A DNA stretch of 64,000 nucleotides from Mesobacillus subterraneus (GTDB taxonomy: Bacteria > Bacillota > Bacilli > Bacillales > Cytobacillaceae), in assembly GCF_023715485.1 (NCBI RefSeq), contig NZ_JAMBOF010000004.1, forward strand, positions 186,001-250,000. Reading direction: 5' to 3'. Both the position numbers and the translations under genes were made by a program. Positions 1 to 9,739 of the stretch are shown piece after piece (within the stretch, counting starts at the first letter, position 1; the number at the start of each line of letters is the position of its first letter). The notes under the pieces were generated by a model that made no database searches, had not been told where the DNA came from, and saw nothing but the letters and a program-made list of their open reading frames with translations.

Positions 1-985
1 TTTTTTCATTGACAGCCTTCATCACTTCAATCGGACAATTAGAGCCCGCCATGATCCCTGTCCTTAAAGACGAAAGATTGTATTTATGGAAATCCTGGTC
101 ATTTAGCTCAGCGATGAACATTGTTGGGACACCATGAAGCGCCGTACACTTTTCTTTTTCAACTGTTTCAAGGACAGCCTTTGGGCTGAATTCCTGGACA
201 GGCACCATTGTCGCCCCAACTGTCGCACATGCTAGCGTGCCCATTACACAGCCAAAGCAATGAAAAAATGGCACTGGGATACATAGCCTGTCTTGATCCG
301 TAAGTTTCATCGCAGAGGCTACATTATAGGCGTTGTTGACGATATTGCTGTGGGTCAGCATTACACCCTTAGGAAACCCAGTCGTACCGGACGTGTATTG
401 CATATTGATTACTTCGTTCTGAGTGAGTGTTTCCATACGCTGATTAAGTTCATCCTCTGTTACCTCATCAGCCATATCTAGAATATCCTGCCAGCTGAAG
501 GTTCCAGGAAAACGTTTCTCACCCATTACAATGACATTCTTCAAGAATGGCAGATTACTGCTATCAAGTTTGCCAGGTTCACTTGTTTTCAGTTCAGGTA
601 CAATCTCATATACCATATCAATATAGGAGGAGTCTTTAAACTGTTCCATTAAAATAATAGTCGTAGAATCAGATTGTTTAAGCAGATATTCTAATTCTGC
701 GGTCCGGTAATTGGTGTTGACAGTTACAAGAACTGCACCCATTTTGCCGGTAGCGAACTGGGTCACCACCCATTCCGGGGTATTCGAGGACCAGACAGCA
801 ACATGCTCCCCTTTTTGCACCCCGAGCTTCATCAATCCCCTCGCAGTTTTTCGGCAGAGTTTGTTAAATTCCTTATAATTCATCCTCAGGTTTCTGTCAG
901 CATAAACAACCGCTTCGTGTTCAGGGAATGTCTTCGCCTGTACTTCTAATAATTCACCCACAGTATACGGCAGTAAATTGTCCAT
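1..985 (-). CDS. AMP-dependent acyl-CoA synthetase (3'-truncated by window edge)
   Basis: The first 328 residues are visible; the stop lies outside the window, and family members are usually about 540-550 aa. The enzyme activates fatty acids to acyl-CoA via an acyl-adenylate. The N-terminus [20 protein letters not shown] is followed by the adenylate-forming P-loop [18 protein letters not shown] near residue 200 and the PVPFFHCFG block, as in YngI/FadD-type medium- or long-chain ligases. A clear AGGAGG lies 6-11 nt before the ATG. The gene is monocistronic at its 5' end and has its own promoter with a cre-like site. Chain-length specificity cannot be read from this part. Confidence 0.93.
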   Translation of the reverse strand, partial: MDNLLPYTVGELLEVQAKTFPEHEAVVYADRNLRMNYKEFNKLCRKTARGLMKLGVQKGEHVAVWSSNTPEWVVTQFATGKMGAVLVTVNTNYRTAELEYLLKQSDSTTIILMEQFKDSSYIDMVYEIVPELKTSEPGKLDSSNLPFLKNVIVMGEKRFPGTFSWQDILDMADEVTEDELNQRMETLTQNEVINMQYTSGTTGFPKGVMLTHSNIVNNAYNVASAMKLTDQDRLCIPVPFFHCFGCVMGTLACATVGATMVPVQEFSPKAVLETVEKEKCTALHGVPTMFIAELNDQDFHKYNLSSLRTGIMAGSNCPIEVMKAVNEK

Positions 986-1013
986 CTATTAACCTCCTAA
1001 AATAAATTAAAAT

Positions 1014-1061
1014 TATGTAAGCGTTTACCACTTACTATAACACCTATGTTTGAATATTCAA
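1014..1061 (-). promoter_or_regulatory. Promoter with cre-like site for the acyl-CoA synthetase gene
   Basis: On the minus strand TTGAAT (1061-1056) and TATAGT (1039-1034) are 16 bp apart. The -35 lies inside the palindrome TTGAATATTCAA. Just downstream, 1014-1031 reads TATGTAAGCGTTTACCAC on the plus strand, close to the CcpA cre consensus with a mismatch in the final CA. A cre downstream of the start would act as a roadblock, so glucose repression of fatty-acid activation is inferred. The palindrome could be a FadR-like site, but the match is partial. Confidence 0.5.
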
Positions 1062-1129
1062 TATTTTTAAAATGTATTCCTCCCTTTTTCCTGAAAAATT
1101 TAATAATCTAAAGGTATTAACTTTACAAA

Positions 1130-1256
1130 AAAAGCTCTTTTCGTAAACTTTGTTGCTTTCACAACCAAAATTTCACGAGTTTAAATTCACTCCCTGTCAG
1201 AATCAGCTCGAAGCCAAGAGAAATAAGGGGGTGAATATTCGGCTCGAAAAACAAAG
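1130..1256 (+). repeat. Dispersed repeat family A, copy 1
   Basis: It begins with GCTCTTTTCGTAAACTTTGT and continues TTGCTTTCACAACC. The same start is found at 27334, on the minus strand ending near 28970, at 55149, and as a remnant at 47829-47855. Copies 1 and 2 also share an internal ACGAGTTTAAA, GAATA-type blocks and a GGCTC(G)AAAAA end. No ORF is present. It looks like a small non-autonomous element or conserved non-coding RNA. Confidence 0.65.
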
Positions 1257-1284
1257 AAAAAAAAACAGGAGAAACCCCTGTTTT
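1257..1284 (-). terminator. Intrinsic terminator of the FAD protein gene
   Basis: AAAACAGG (1262-1269) pairs with CCTGTTTT (1277-1284). On the minus strand the stem is followed by a run of T. Confidence 0.75.
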
Positions 1285-1287
1285 AAA

Positions 1288-1857
1288 TTACTTATCATGC
1301 CACATATATGATTTTCCCGTTTCCTTCGACACTATAGATATTCCTACTGACGCGCCATGACCGGCAGCGATGACAGATTGGCTTGAAAGACCGGCAAGCA
1401 AGCTGGTGATATAAAGGTTTGGGAGAGTGGTTGTACCGTCAGGCTCAATTCCCAATACTTTTTTAACTTTTCCGCTTGGCACCTTTTCATTCACAGCCAA
1501 TTCAAAGCCAAGGCCTTTCAGCAATGTGGTCTGCAGATTAGTAGCTATAATTAGATGCTTTGCAGCCAATTCTTTGCCGTCAGCCAATAATATAGAAAAA
1601 ACCCGGTCAATTTGTGTTACAGATTCAACAACACCCTCGGTCCATTCAGCACCAGAAGCGATCGCTTGATGTTTAATCGTATCCATAAGAGCAGTGCCAG
1701 AGATTTCACTTATTCCTGGATAATTATAAAGTTGTGAAACTTGTTTAACCTGGGACATTCCTGAATCGATGACCGCTGTTCTCAATCCGCCCTGGGCAGT
1801 ATAAATTGCTGCGGATCCTCCGGAAATCCCTCCCCCAATCACTAATACATCCAGCAT
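1288..1857 (-). CDS. Short FAD-dependent oxidoreductase, thioredoxin-reductase-like
   Basis: 189 aa. The N-terminal dinucleotide-binding motif VIGGGISGGSAAIYTAQGG (residues 6-24) and the 'SQLYNYPGI' segment are typical of the FAD domain of thioredoxin reductase-like proteins. A late 'NLYITSLLAG' region resembles the FAD-closing segment. The protein lacks the central NADPH domain and any CxxC redox pair, so it is about 110 residues shorter than TrxB. It belongs to a group of small Bacillus FAD proteins of unknown substrate. An AGGAGG site precedes the ATG. The next gene upstream looks degraded, so the operon context is not informative. Confidence 0.75.
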   Translation of the reverse strand: MLDVLVIGGGISGGSAAIYTAQGGLRTAVIDSGMSQVKQVSQLYNYPGISEISGTALMDTIKHQAIASGAEWTEGVVESVTQIDRVFSILLADGKELAAKHLIIATNLQTTLLKGLGFELAVNEKVPSGKVKKVLGIEPDGTTTLPNLYITSLLAGLSSQSVIAAGHGASVGISIVSKETGKSYMWHDK

Positions 1858-1925
1858 GATTGTGCCTCCTGTTAATGATGTTATTCCGTTTTCCTCCCGT
1901 GACTTTCCAGGAGGAATTTTTAGAA

Positions 1926-2096
1926 CTAAAATAATTTAGAAATCAAATAAATGACTCCTGCCAGGAGCCATACGTACGTGGCTGGTCATATAGGAGGAAA
2001 CCCAGAAAACCTTCCTTTTTCCTCATTACCTGTACGCTTTGGTCCAACGCCTCAGGACCCGCCTGCACAATGATTATTTTTCTTTTCTTCTTCCAT
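1926..2096 (-). pseudogene. Possible frameshifted small membrane-protein gene
   Basis: A start with a GAGGTGAG ribosome site opens MEEEKKNNHCAGGS and then hits TGA. Shifting by one base continues as EALDQSVQVMRKKEGFLGF. A second shift gives TYVWLLAGVIYLISKLF and a TAG. The two shifts cancel, so start and stop are 57 codons apart. The composite would be a 50-60 aa protein with a C-terminal membrane helix. It may be a decayed gene or sequencing errors in a real one. I do not recognise the family. Confidence 0.4.
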
Positions 2097-2153
2097 CAGT
2101 TCTCACCTCACATGCAATAAAGCGTACCCACTTTTTTGGGCAATAGACTTACA

Positions 2154-2180
2154 AAGAGGAAAGCATTGCTCTCCTCTTCA
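2154..2180 (-). terminator. Weak hairpin after the rhodanese-MBL gene
   Basis: AAGAGGA and TCCTCTT arms face each other immediately after the stop of the upstream minus-strand gene. The T-tract is poor, so termination efficiency is uncertain. Confidence 0.35.
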
Positions 2181-2188
2181 TTATCTTA

Positions 2189-3322
2189 CTAGTGTGTGTG
2201 GTGGACGGCACAGCGGTTAGGACCAATTTCAAGCTCCATCGCCTCGTCTGCTGTCACTGCTTTAACACCACGATTGATCGCGACGATATCCTCAAAGTTA
2301 GGTGGTGTATCGCTTGATGCTGATTGTGCTACATGTTCGACAAACTCATCGACAGTTTTGCCTTCCATGATTTCGTTTTGCTGTCTGATTAGTCCCAATT
2401 GGCTGCCGATGAATCCAGCAGGATTCACTTCACCATCAAAGCTTGCGTAATGCCCTGGCAATACAAAGACATCATCAGCTATTAGAGAAACCTTGCTATA
2501 TACAGTATCATAAAGGTCTTTAGCCCACTCTGCAGCTTTCCCGCCTAAATCAGGACGTCCAAGACCATTAACGAAGATAGTATCTCCTGAAAATAGAAGC
2601 TTATTATTCACAAAGAAGGAAACACTGCCAGGGGTATGTCCCGGAGTCTTAACAGCCAGTACTTCGAGAGTGATGTTCTCAAATTCAATTCTATCATGCT
2701 GCTCCAAAGCTTCAAAGTCAAATGCTGCCCCTTCACTCTTCATGAGGTAATATTTAGCTCCTGTTAAATCTGCCAACTGCTTGCCGCCAGACAAATGGTC
2801 AGCGTGCAGGTGGGAATCTACAATGTGAGTGATCCTAACGTTTTCTTTTTCAGCAATTGCAGTATAGCGATCTGTGAATCTTGATGGATCGACAACCAGT
2901 GCCTCGTTTTCGGATAAAACCATGTAAGAGAGGCAGCCCTTGCCTACACGGATGAATTGCAATACCTTTATATCCTCATCTTTATATACTTCAACAGGAT
3001 ATAAGTATTCACTCCAGGATTTCATTCCGCCAGAAAGATAAGATACATTGAACCCTGCATCAGAAAGCATTTCAGCAACCATTACCGAAGAACCTTCCTT
3101 GGCACAAATGACGACAATATCTTTCTCCCTTGGAAGCTGGTCAACAACTTCTTCGACTCCATCGATTAATTCAAAGTAAGGGATATTTAAATATTGGATA
3201 TTTTCCCCTTCAACCTTCCAATCTTCGAAGTCTTTTACATTCCTTACATCAAAAATGAAAAAATCCTTTTTTCCAACTACCCACTCATTTAATTTTTCAG
3301 CTGTAATAGCTTGCATTCCCAT
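2189..3322 (-). CDS. Rhodanese-metallo-beta-lactamase fusion, persulfide dioxygenase type
   Basis: 377 aa. Residues 1-110 form a rhodanese domain with a Cys in the active loop (VVICAKEGSS). Residues 115-345 form an MBL fold with HLHADHLSGG, TPGHTPGSVSFF, FSGDTIF and VLPGHYAS, the mononuclear-iron layout of ETHE1/CstB-type persulfide dioxygenases. Such enzymes oxidise glutathione- or bacillithiol-type persulfides to sulfite, and the rhodanese moves sulfane sulfur. Here the order is rhodanese then MBL, unlike staphylococcal CstB, in which the MBL part comes first. GGGAGG precedes the start. A perfect CstR-type operator overlaps the promoter, tying the gene to the cluster at 53-54.6 kb. Substrate is inferred. 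Confidence 0.85.
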   Translation of the reverse strand: MGMQAITAEKLNEWVVGKKDFFIFDVRNVKDFEDWKVEGENIQYLNIPYFELIDGVEEVVDQLPREKDIVVICAKEGSSVMVAEMLSDAGFNVSYLSGGMKSWSEYLYPVEVYKDEDIKVLQFIRVGKGCLSYMVLSENEALVVDPSRFTDRYTAIAEKENVRITHIVDSHLHADHLSGGKQLADLTGAKYYLMKSEGAAFDFEALEQHDRIEFENITLEVLAVKTPGHTPGSVSFFVNNKLLFSGDTIFVNGLGRPDLGGKAAEWAKDLYDTVYSKVSLIADDVFVLPGHYASFDGEVNPAGFIGSQLGLIRQQNEIMEGKTVDEFVEHVAQSASSDTPPNFEDIVAINRGVKAVTADEAMELEIGPNRCAVHHTH

Positions 3323-3376
3323 AGATCTTCCTCCCAGTTTTAATCATTTGTGTTTAAAGCATCTAATCCCCATTAG

Positions 3377-3421
3377 ATACCCTTATGGGTATATGATATA
3401 TTTCCGACTAATAAAATGCAA
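3377..3421 (-). promoter_or_regulatory. CstR-type operator and sigma-A promoter of the rhodanese-MBL gene
   Basis: ATACCCTTATGGGTAT (3377-3392) is a perfect 16-bp palindrome of the CsoR/CstR class. On the minus strand TTGCAT (3421-3416), a 17-bp spacer and TATCAT (3398-3393) lead directly into it, so a bound repressor would block the promoter. Near-identical sites lie at 53934-53949 and 54647-54662 beside the cstR gene. Confidence 0.8.
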
Positions 3422-3623
3422 GCTTTTTTTGTTTAATAATGTGACTATGGTGTTTTATCCTTTTCGATAATTTTTCATCTTAAGGAATCAAGCTACAGTT
3501 CTGAATCCTGTCAGGTTTATTTCTCCTGATTTTCACTCTTCCGGTTTTCTTTCAAACTAGACCAACAAGAAAATATTTCTAGAAAAAATTCTTCATAATG
3601 GGTTTTCAAATCATTAATAAACC

Positions 3624-3652
3624 TTTACAATGAATGAAACTATATATATAGT
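3624..3652 (+). promoter_or_regulatory. Sigma-A promoter of sda
   Basis: TTTACA (3624-3629), 17-bp spacer, TATAGT (3647-3652), about 38 nt before the start codon. In B. subtilis the sda promoter carries DnaA boxes; I see no clear TTATNCACA here. Confidence 0.65.
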
Positions 3653-3690
3653 TTGAAAATTCAATCCATTCTTACCGAGGAGGAATGCAA

Positions 3691-3825
3691 ATGAAAATTA
3701 TGAGCAATGAACTGTTGGTGGTCTCGTATCGTGATGCATTAAAGTCGGAACATGATAAAGAATGGGCAAAGATTTTGAAAAATGAAATTTCCAAAAGAGG
3801 ACTTAAGCCATTTAAAAAACGTTAA
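3691..3825 (+). CDS. sda: Sda-like sporulation checkpoint inhibitor
   Basis: A 44-residue protein starting MKIMSNELLVVSYRDAL and ending KRGLKPFKKR. It aligns by eye with B. subtilis Sda (46 aa): the 'LS(D/N)ELL..SY..A' block, then a second helix 'NEI.(K/R)R.L'. Sda is a helical hairpin that binds histidine kinase KinA and blocks phosphorelay activation of Spo0A when replication is disturbed. A GAGGAGG site lies 7 nt upstream, with a sigma-A promoter before and a strong terminator after, so it is a complete monocistronic unit between the rhodanese-MBL gene and odhB. The basic C-terminal tail differs from B. subtilis. Confidence 0.82.
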   Translation: MKIMSNELLVVSYRDALKSEHDKEWAKILKNEISKRGLKPFKKR

Positions 3826-3854
3826 TTGATTTGATTTATGAAACCCAGTATTCA

Positions 3855-3896
3855 AAAAAATGCACTGCCGTATAATTTACGGCAGTGCATTTTTGT
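3855..3896. terminator. Bidirectional terminator between sda and odhB
   Basis: TGCACTGCCGTA (3861-3872) pairs with TACGGCAGTGCA (3878-3889). T-runs follow on both strands, serving sda (+) and odhAB (-). Confidence 0.92.
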
Positions 3897-3900
3897 CGTT

Positions 3901-5205
3901 TTAACCCTGGAGCAATAATGATTCAGGATCTTCCATCAGTTCTTTAATGCGTTTTAAGAATGTTACCGCTTCTTTGCCATCTACGATTCGGTGGTCGTAT
4001 GACAAAGCGATGTACATCATCGGACGGTTTTCGATTCTTTCTTTATCGATGGCAACCGGGCGGAGCTGGATGGTGTGCATCCCAAGAATCCCAACTTGAG
4101 GACCATTTATGATTGGTGTTGAAAGCAGCGAGCCAAATACTCCCCCATTAGTGATTGTAAAGGTACCACCTTGAAGATCCTTTAATGAGAGTTTGTTCGT
4201 CCGTGCCTTTTCAGCCAACTCGTTAATGTTTCTTTCAATCTCGGCAAAGTTCTTCCTGTCGGCATCTCTGATTACCGGAACTACAAGGCCTTCATCTGCA
4301 GCAACGGCCACTCCGATATCATAGAACTTCTTAAGGACTATTTCATCTCCCTGGATTTCCGCATTGAGATACGGAGACTTCTTCAATGCCGCTACCACTG
4401 CTTTAGTGAAAAATGACATGAATCCTAAACGAACATCATTTTCTTCATAAAAACGGTCTTTCCATTTCTTACGCAATTCCATAACAGCGGTCATATCCAC
4501 TTCATTGAACGTTGTCAGCATCGCAGCGGTCTGCTGGACCTCAACAAGCCTATTCGCAATTGTCTGCCGTCTTCTTGACATTTTAATTCTTTCTACTTGC
4601 TTGCCATCTTCAGAATTTAGAAATGAAGGTGCTTTCACCCCTTGATTATTCCTTGGCTCAGCCTTTATCTGATTTTGCCCAGGAGTATGGGACTCGACAT
4701 CCTGTTTTCTGACTCTCCCAAGAGGATCTGAAGAACTCACCTGATTCAAAGCAATGCCTTTTTCCCGTGCCAGCTTTCTTGCGGCTGGAGAAGCAATAAT
4801 CCGCTCATTGCCTTCTTCCTCTGATTGTTTATCCTGTGTGCCGACGGTTTTATCATTTTGATTTGCAGCTGCCTGGGCACCTGATTCCTTAATTGCTGGT
4901 TCATCCGGAGACTCTGCTTCTCTTCCAGTTTCAGCTGGATTTGCTTCAGGTGCTTCACTTTCCACGCTGCCTTGCTCACCAACAACCGCAATGGTCTCCC
5001 CAACCTTGACTGTATCGCCTTCCTCTGCGAGCAGATCCGTCAAGATACCATCATAATCCGAAATGATTTCTACGTTGACTTTATCCGTTTCCAATTCAAC
5101 GACATATTCACCTTTTTGGACTTGATCACCCTTTTTTTTCAGCCATTGAGCAATCGTTCCTTCGGTTATTGATTCGGCTAATTCAGGAACTTTAATGTCT
5201 GCCAT
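3901..5205 (-). CDS. odhB: 2-oxoglutarate dehydrogenase E2, dihydrolipoyl succinyltransferase
   Basis: 434 aa from the ATG giving [12 protein letters not shown], the usual family start; another ATG lies two codons upstream. The lipoyl domain (about 1-78) carries ETDKVNVE with the lipoylated Lys. A charged, Gln/Ala/Glu-rich linker leads to the E3/E1-binding domain (about 140-175, [14 protein letters not shown]) and the acyltransferase domain (about 210-434) ending in [18 protein letters not shown] with the catalytic His. It transfers the succinyl group to CoA in the TCA cycle. It overlaps the end of odhA by 14 nt, implying translational coupling. The linker is long, which is normal for this family. 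Confidence 0.97.
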   Translation of the reverse strand: MADIKVPELAESITEGTIAQWLKKKGDQVQKGEYVVELETDKVNVEIISDYDGILTDLLAEEGDTVKVGETIAVVGEQGSVESEAPEANPAETGREAESPDEPAIKESGAQAAANQNDKTVGTQDKQSEEEGNERIIASPAARKLAREKGIALNQVSSSDPLGRVRKQDVESHTPGQNQIKAEPRNNQGVKAPSFLNSEDGKQVERIKMSRRRQTIANRLVEVQQTAAMLTTFNEVDMTAVMELRKKWKDRFYEENDVRLGFMSFFTKAVVAALKKSPYLNAEIQGDEIVLKKFYDIGVAVAADEGLVVPVIRDADRKNFAEIERNINELAEKARTNKLSLKDLQGGTFTITNGGVFGSLLSTPIINGPQVGILGMHTIQLRPVAIDKERIENRPMMYIALSYDHRIVDGKEAVTFLKRIKELMEDPESLLLQG

Positions 5206-8044
5206 TTTCATTTCCTCCTCCTTTTGTCCTTGTCAATGCATCATTCACAATTCTTGCCTGTTCTAATTTATGAATGTTCGGATCTCCTTCGGCCGGACTT
5301 GATCGTCTTCTCCTTCCGATATATGAAACCTCGATTCCTTTAGGTGCTGCTTCATTTATTCTTGGCTCTACGAAAGTCCAGGCACCCATATTTTTTGGTT
5401 CTTCCTGAACCCAAATAATCTCTGACAGGTTTGGATAACGCCTCAAAATTTTCTTAAGAGCTTCCAAAGGGAACGGATATATTTCTTCTATTCTTAATAC
5501 ATGCAGCCATTTATATGAATCAGGGTCAATTTGTTCAGCGATGTCTATGCTAACTTTTCCTGTGCACAATACGACACGTTCTATTTGTTCTGGTTCCTTT
5601 CCAAGTCCTGGCTGTTCATAAATCGATTTAAAGCTTCCCTGGCTCAGTTGCTCTGGATCAGCTGCAACCAACGGATTTCTCAGCAAACTTTTTGGTGTCA
5701 TCAAGACAAGCGGACGGACAGCTTCCTGCTTTAAAATAGCTGCCTGTCTCCTTAAGATATGAAAGTATTGTGCAGCGGACGAGAGGTTCGCTACGGTCCA
5801 GTTATTCTCAGCTGCAAGCGTCAAAAAGCGTTCGACCCTTCCACTAGAATGCTCAGGACCCTGTCCTTCATAACCGTGTGGCAGCAGCATAACCAGTCCG
5901 GATTTTTGTCCCCACTTCGCCCTGCCCGCAGCCACGAACTGGTCAAATAAAACTTGTGCAGCATTAGCAAAGTCTCCATATTGAGCTTCCCAAAGGACCA
6001 GTGTTTCTGGTGCGAATACATTATAGCCATATTCGAATCCGACTACTGCCGCTTCTGATAACGGGCTGTTGTGGATTGAAAAGGAGGCTTTAGCATCCGG
6101 AAGAACATGCAGCGGGGAAAATTGTTTACCATTTCCGCTGTCATGCAGCACTAAATTCCTCTGGGCAAATGTCCCCCGCTCTGAATCCTGTCCTGTCAAT
6201 CTTACAGGTGTGCCATCTTTCAAGATTGAAGCAAATGCAAGTGTTTCTGCCAGACCCCAATCGATTTTTCCATTTTCAGAAAAAGCATCCTTCCTGCGCT
6301 GAAGGATTTTTTCAAGTTTGCTAAAAACATTGAATCCTTCAGGCCATTTCAGAAGGTTTTCATTTATTGTCTTTAATGTTTCGATTGGCACGCTAGTATC
6401 AATCTGTGGAATCCCCATTTCGATTACATCAGGAATATCAGGTTCTCTCTTGACTTCTTTCTCTTTTCTCGGAACTTTTTCGTATGCTGATGCCAGCCTG
6501 TCTGAGATCTTTTGTTCAATACCTGACCTTTTCTCCTCTGTCAGAACACCTTCCTGTAAAAGTTTATTGCCATACAGAGTTTTCACTGTAAGATGACTGT
6601 TGACGAGCTTATACATTTCTGGATTCGTCGTCATCGGTTCATCCATTTCGTTATGGCCAAATCGACGATATCCTATTAAATCAATTAAAAAGTCCTTGCC
6701 AAAAGTTTCTCTGTATTCAAAAGCAAGTCGGGCTGCCATCAGGCATGCCTCCGGAGCGTCAGCGTTAACATGGATAATCGGTATTTCATATCCTTTCGCA
6801 AGATCACTTGCATAGCGGGTCGAGCGTGAATCCATCGATTCTGTAGTGAACCCTATTGTATTATTTGCAATGACATGAATGGTTCCACCTGTTTTATAAC
6901 CCTGCAAACGGCTTAAATTCAAAGTTTCGGCTACAATGCCCTGTCCCGGGAACGCAGCATCACCGTGAATCAGGATTGCTAAAGCCTTCACTGGATCGTG
7001 CTTTGCGTATCCAGGCTGGCTGCGGTCATCCTGGGCAGCTCGAGTAAATCCTTCAACGATTGCTCCGGCAAACTCAAGGTGACTGGGGTTATTCGCAAGC
7101 GTCAGCCTTGCGTTCGCAGTGCTATCCGATTTTATTTTACGATCAATTCCAAGGTGATACTTCACATCTCCTGTCCATCCGAAATTAATTCCAATCGAAC
7201 CTTCGGATGGTACCAACTCTTTATTGGGTGCATGCTGGAATTCTGCGAAAATCATCTCGTAAGGCTTTCCCAAAACATGGGCAAGGACATTCAGTCTTCC
7301 TCTGTGGGCCATGCCGATATTGATTGTTTCTACACCGTTATTCACAGCATCGGCCACTACTTCATCCAACAGAGGCACCATTGAGTCAAGACCCTCAATC
7401 GAAAACCTTTTCTGGCCGACGAAAGTCCGATGCAAATACTTTTCAAAATTTTCCACCTCAGTCAAACGCTCGAACAAAGCAATCTTTTTATCAGTTGCAA
7501 TGTTAGGGATCAATTCCCCTGATTCAACCTTTTGTCTTAGCCAATCCTTTTCAGACCATTCATTAACATGATGGAATTCGTAGGCGATTGTATTTGAATA
7601 TACCTTTTTCAAATATTCAAATGCCTCTTTTCCATCTGAAATTGATGAAGGGGCACTAGGACAAACAAGGTTTACAGGAATCTTCTTAAGGTCTGTTTCA
7701 GAAAGACCCCATTTACTAAAATCTTCAAGCGGAAATTCCTCTGTTCCAAATTCCAATGGATAAATTTTTGCGGATAAATGACCATACGAACGTATATAAT
7801 CAGCATATCGTAACGCTGAAGCAATCTTTTCCGGAGAAATCCCTCCACTTGCAGCAGAAATTCTCTCGTCCTCTGCTTCAGGAGGTAATTCCGCGTTGGA
7901 GAATTGTTCAAAATATTCTTTAATATCAGGGTCCACCGAATCTGGGTTATTGAGGAACATTTCATACATTTCCTCGACATATCCCTGGTTTGGCCCATGG
8001 AATCCCGGCCAAGATTTCCCTTTGCCGGTAACTGGCTTTTTCAC
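5192..8044 (-). CDS. odhA: 2-oxoglutarate dehydrogenase E1 (thiamine diphosphate)
   Basis: 950 aa, near the B. subtilis OdhA length. It shows the N-terminal E2-contact region ([17 protein letters not shown]), the ThDP-binding core with [30 protein letters not shown] and [11 protein letters not shown], and the C-terminal transketolase-like half with [13 protein letters not shown] and [14 protein letters not shown]. It decarboxylates 2-oxoglutarate and succinylates lipoyl-E2. Translation starts at GTG after AAGGGGG. It is first in the odhAB operon. The E3 subunit is not in the window and is presumably shared with pyruvate dehydrogenase, as in other Bacillus. Confidence 0.97.
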   Translation of the reverse strand: MKKPVTGKGKSWPGFHGPNQGYVEEMYEMFLNNPDSVDPDIKEYFEQFSNAELPPEAEDERISAASGGISPEKIASALRYADYIRSYGHLSAKIYPLEFGTEEFPLEDFSKWGLSETDLKKIPVNLVCPSAPSSISDGKEAFEYLKKVYSNTIAYEFHHVNEWSEKDWLRQKVESGELIPNIATDKKIALFERLTEVENFEKYLHRTFVGQKRFSIEGLDSMVPLLDEVVADAVNNGVETINIGMAHRGRLNVLAHVLGKPYEMIFAEFQHAPNKELVPSEGSIGINFGWTGDVKYHLGIDRKIKSDSTANARLTLANNPSHLEFAGAIVEGFTRAAQDDRSQPGYAKHDPVKALAILIHGDAAFPGQGIVAETLNLSRLQGYKTGGTIHVIANNTIGFTTESMDSRSTRYASDLAKGYEIPIIHVNADAPEACLMAARLAFEYRETFGKDFLIDLIGYRRFGHNEMDEPMTTNPEMYKLVNSHLTVKTLYGNKLLQEGVLTEEKRSGIEQKISDRLASAYEKVPRKEKEVKREPDIPDVIEMGIPQIDTSVPIETLKTINENLLKWPEGFNVFSKLEKILQRRKDAFSENGKIDWGLAETLAFASILKDGTPVRLTGQDSERGTFAQRNLVLHDSGNGKQFSPLHVLPDAKASFSIHNSPLSEAAVVGFEYGYNVFAPETLVLWEAQYGDFANAAQVLFDQFVAAGRAKWGQKSGLVMLLPHGYEGQGPEHSSGRVERFLTLAAENNWTVANLSSAAQYFHILRRQAAILKQEAVRPLVLMTPKSLLRNPLVAADPEQLSQGSFKSIYEQPGLGKEPEQIERVVLCTGKVSIDIAEQIDPDSYKWLHVLRIEEIYPFPLEALKKILRRYPNLSEIIWVQEEPKNMGAWTFVEPRINEAAPKGIEVSYIGRRRRSSPAEGDPNIHKLEQARIVNDALTRTKGGGNENGRH

Positions 8045-8277
8045 TGTAAAACCCCCTTGCTAAATCTAAAGTTTGCTAATAAACTGTTACCCTTTGGAAA
8101 TTATTTTTAACGGTAAAATCAAAGAATTATAATATTATTCTGATTTTAAAACGGTTACATTAGTATTTTAACATGATAATTTCATTTACCCAAAGGTTTT
8201 GACTATCAAGATAGTGTAATCTCGAAATAAAATAATTATTATATTAATAAAATTAAAATCCGTAATTTTCTGCAATA

Positions 8278-8302
8278 AAAAAAACCGGTATGACCGGTTT
8301 TT
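8278..8302 (-). terminator. Terminator of the 78-aa protein gene
   Basis: AAAACCGGT and ACCGGTTTTT flank a short loop. A T-run follows on the minus strand. Confidence 0.85.
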
Positions 8303-8306
8303 CAGA

Positions 8307-8543
8307 TTAAAGGCTCATTAAGGTAACATACATGTTTTTAGGAGCAAAGAGATTGTTCCTTTTTTCAATCTGGTTTGCCTCAATCATCTCACCAGGTTCT
8401 ACAGGCAGTTCCATATGGCCGCAGGTTATGCATTTTTGAAATCTTGATCCAGCATTAAAGATATTAACACCGTCATTCGTAGTAAAGCCAACATTCTCTT
8501 CATGCAATGAGAAACGGTGATGGCAATTCTTTGATTCGCTCAT
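8307..8543 (-). CDS. Small protein with CxxC zinc-type motif, function unknown
   Basis: 78 aa. It has His/Cys residues near the N-terminus (CHHRFSLHEEN) and a central CITCGHMELP, a likely zinc-ribbon half-site. No signal peptide or membrane segment is seen. The start MSESKNCHHR is preceded by AGGAGG. It is monocistronic with its own terminator between odhA and mnmH. I do not recognise a named family, and a metal-binding role is only suggested by the cysteines. Confidence 0.7.
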   Translation of the reverse strand: MSESKNCHHRFSLHEENVGFTTNDGVNIFNAGSRFQKCITCGHMELPVEPGEMIEANQIEKRNNLFAPKNMYVTLMSL

Positions 8544-8619
8544 ACTTCATCCTCCTGTATAGTGATCCTCACTTTATTATATATCTAATATTCTGAATTT
8601 TCTGTGACAAATATCATAA

Positions 8620-8655
8620 AGGAAGGGAAGACATCCGCAAAATGCCTTCCCTCTT
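8620..8655 (-). terminator. Terminator of mnmH
   Basis: AGGGAAG (8624-8630) and CTTCCCT (8646-8652) form a stem with a 15-nt loop after the mnmH stop. The T-tract is interrupted. Confidence 0.55.
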
Positions 8656-8677
8656 TAATAACCATTTTTCCACCCTT

Positions 8678-9739
8678 TTAAACCGCCCTCGTATCAGAAA
8701 ACCGCATTTGCAATTCCTTTTCAAGTTCCAAAATTGATACAGGCTCATCACCATCGATTTCTCGAAAAGACCCTGTATATTCCTGGAGCGCATGTTCGTA
8801 TCTCGGATCATAATAGTGCACAAGCAGTATTTCAATTAACTCTTTATATTTACGTTCATTCAAAGCGATTTGAAGAGAAGCAGCAATGTCTTGTTTCTTA
8901 ATCCTCTTCAGCAATTTAGATATCTTCTCATGAACCTCCTCTTCAAACCAAGCCTCTTCCTTAAATGGATGGACATACTCGCTATAGATCCTCTCGACTC
9001 TGTTTGGAATCGAGCTTCTCACTAAGAAATGGATGCCATTAACCTTCTTATCAAGCATTTCTTCAGGCTGGGCGGCGCGCCCGATTCTTTTGCTCTCCGC
9101 TTCAATAATGAAATATCTCGATCCTCTTATTTCGTTCAGGCGGTCAAATAGCAAAGCATCAAACGTTTTTTGATTATGGGCTTCACCCATTCCGATCATC
9201 CCAAAAATCGATCCACGATGATTCGCTATTTGTTCCAGGTCCACTACCGGAAATCCTTTTTCCTGAAGTGCCTTCAAGATTTCCGTCTTCCCCGTTCCTG
9301 TCATACCATGCAATACGACAGCTTTTTCCGGAAGTAATTGAGGAATTTGTTCTAATATATATTCCCTGTATGCTTTGTAGCCGCCCTCTAATCGTAAGGA
9401 TGGTATACCCGCATATTCAAGAAAGGATGCAACCGACTTGCTCCTCATCCCGCCTCTCCAACAATGGATTACAGGTTTTGCACCAGTTTTCTTAAGATCC
9501 TTTATGTCACTAAGCAATTTAGGCAGTTTTGGCGATACGAGTTCCATAGCCCTCCACTTTGCAGCCTCTTCACCCGATTGCTTATAAAGGGTACCAATTT
9601 CTTTTCTTTCTTCATCCGAGAATAGTGGAATATTGACAGATCCAGGGATCGCTGATTCCTTATGTTCAATCGGAGCTCTTACATCTACCGGAATATATTT
9701 ATTAGAGCTGACTAATTCTTTTACTGATATGTCTTTCAT
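8678..9739 (-). CDS. mnmH: tRNA 2-selenouridine synthase
   Basis: 353 aa, matching the SelU/MnmH (YbbB) family. Residues 1-125 are a rhodanese domain with active-site Cys in HCWRGGMRSKS. From about 140 a P-loop domain starts with Walker A GMTGTGKTEIL, followed by IANHRGSIFG and EAESKRIGR. The enzyme replaces sulfur with selenium at the wobble 2-thiouridine of some tRNAs via a geranylated intermediate, using selenophosphate. GGAGG lies upstream of the ATG. No selenophosphate synthetase (selD) lies in this window, so selenium use depends on a gene elsewhere. Confidence 0.93.
   Translation of the reverse strand: MKDISVKELVSSNKYIPVDVRAPIEHKESAIPGSVNIPLFSDEERKEIGTLYKQSGEEAAKWRAMELVSPKLPKLLSDIKDLKKTGAKPVIHCWRGGMRSKSVASFLEYAGIPSLRLEGGYKAYREYILEQIPQLLPEKAVVLHGMTGTGKTEILKALQEKGFPVVDLEQIANHRGSIFGMIGMGEAHNQKTFDALLFDRLNEIRGSRYFIIEAESKRIGRAAQPEEMLDKKVNGIHFLVRSSIPNRVERIYSEYVHPFKEEAWFEEEVHEKISKLLKRIKKQDIAASLQIALNERKYKELIEILLVHYYDPRYEHALQEYTGSFREIDGDEPVSILELEKELQMRFSDTRAV

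Noticed and set aside
2054-2096. Selenocysteine reading of the TGA in the small ORF
   Set aside because: No SECIS-like hairpin and no selA/B/D in view; a frameshift explains the frame better.
8120-8160. cre site upstream of odhA (near AACGGTTACAT)
   Set aside because: Two mismatches in invariant positions; too weak to list although CcpA control of odhAB is known in B. subtilis.
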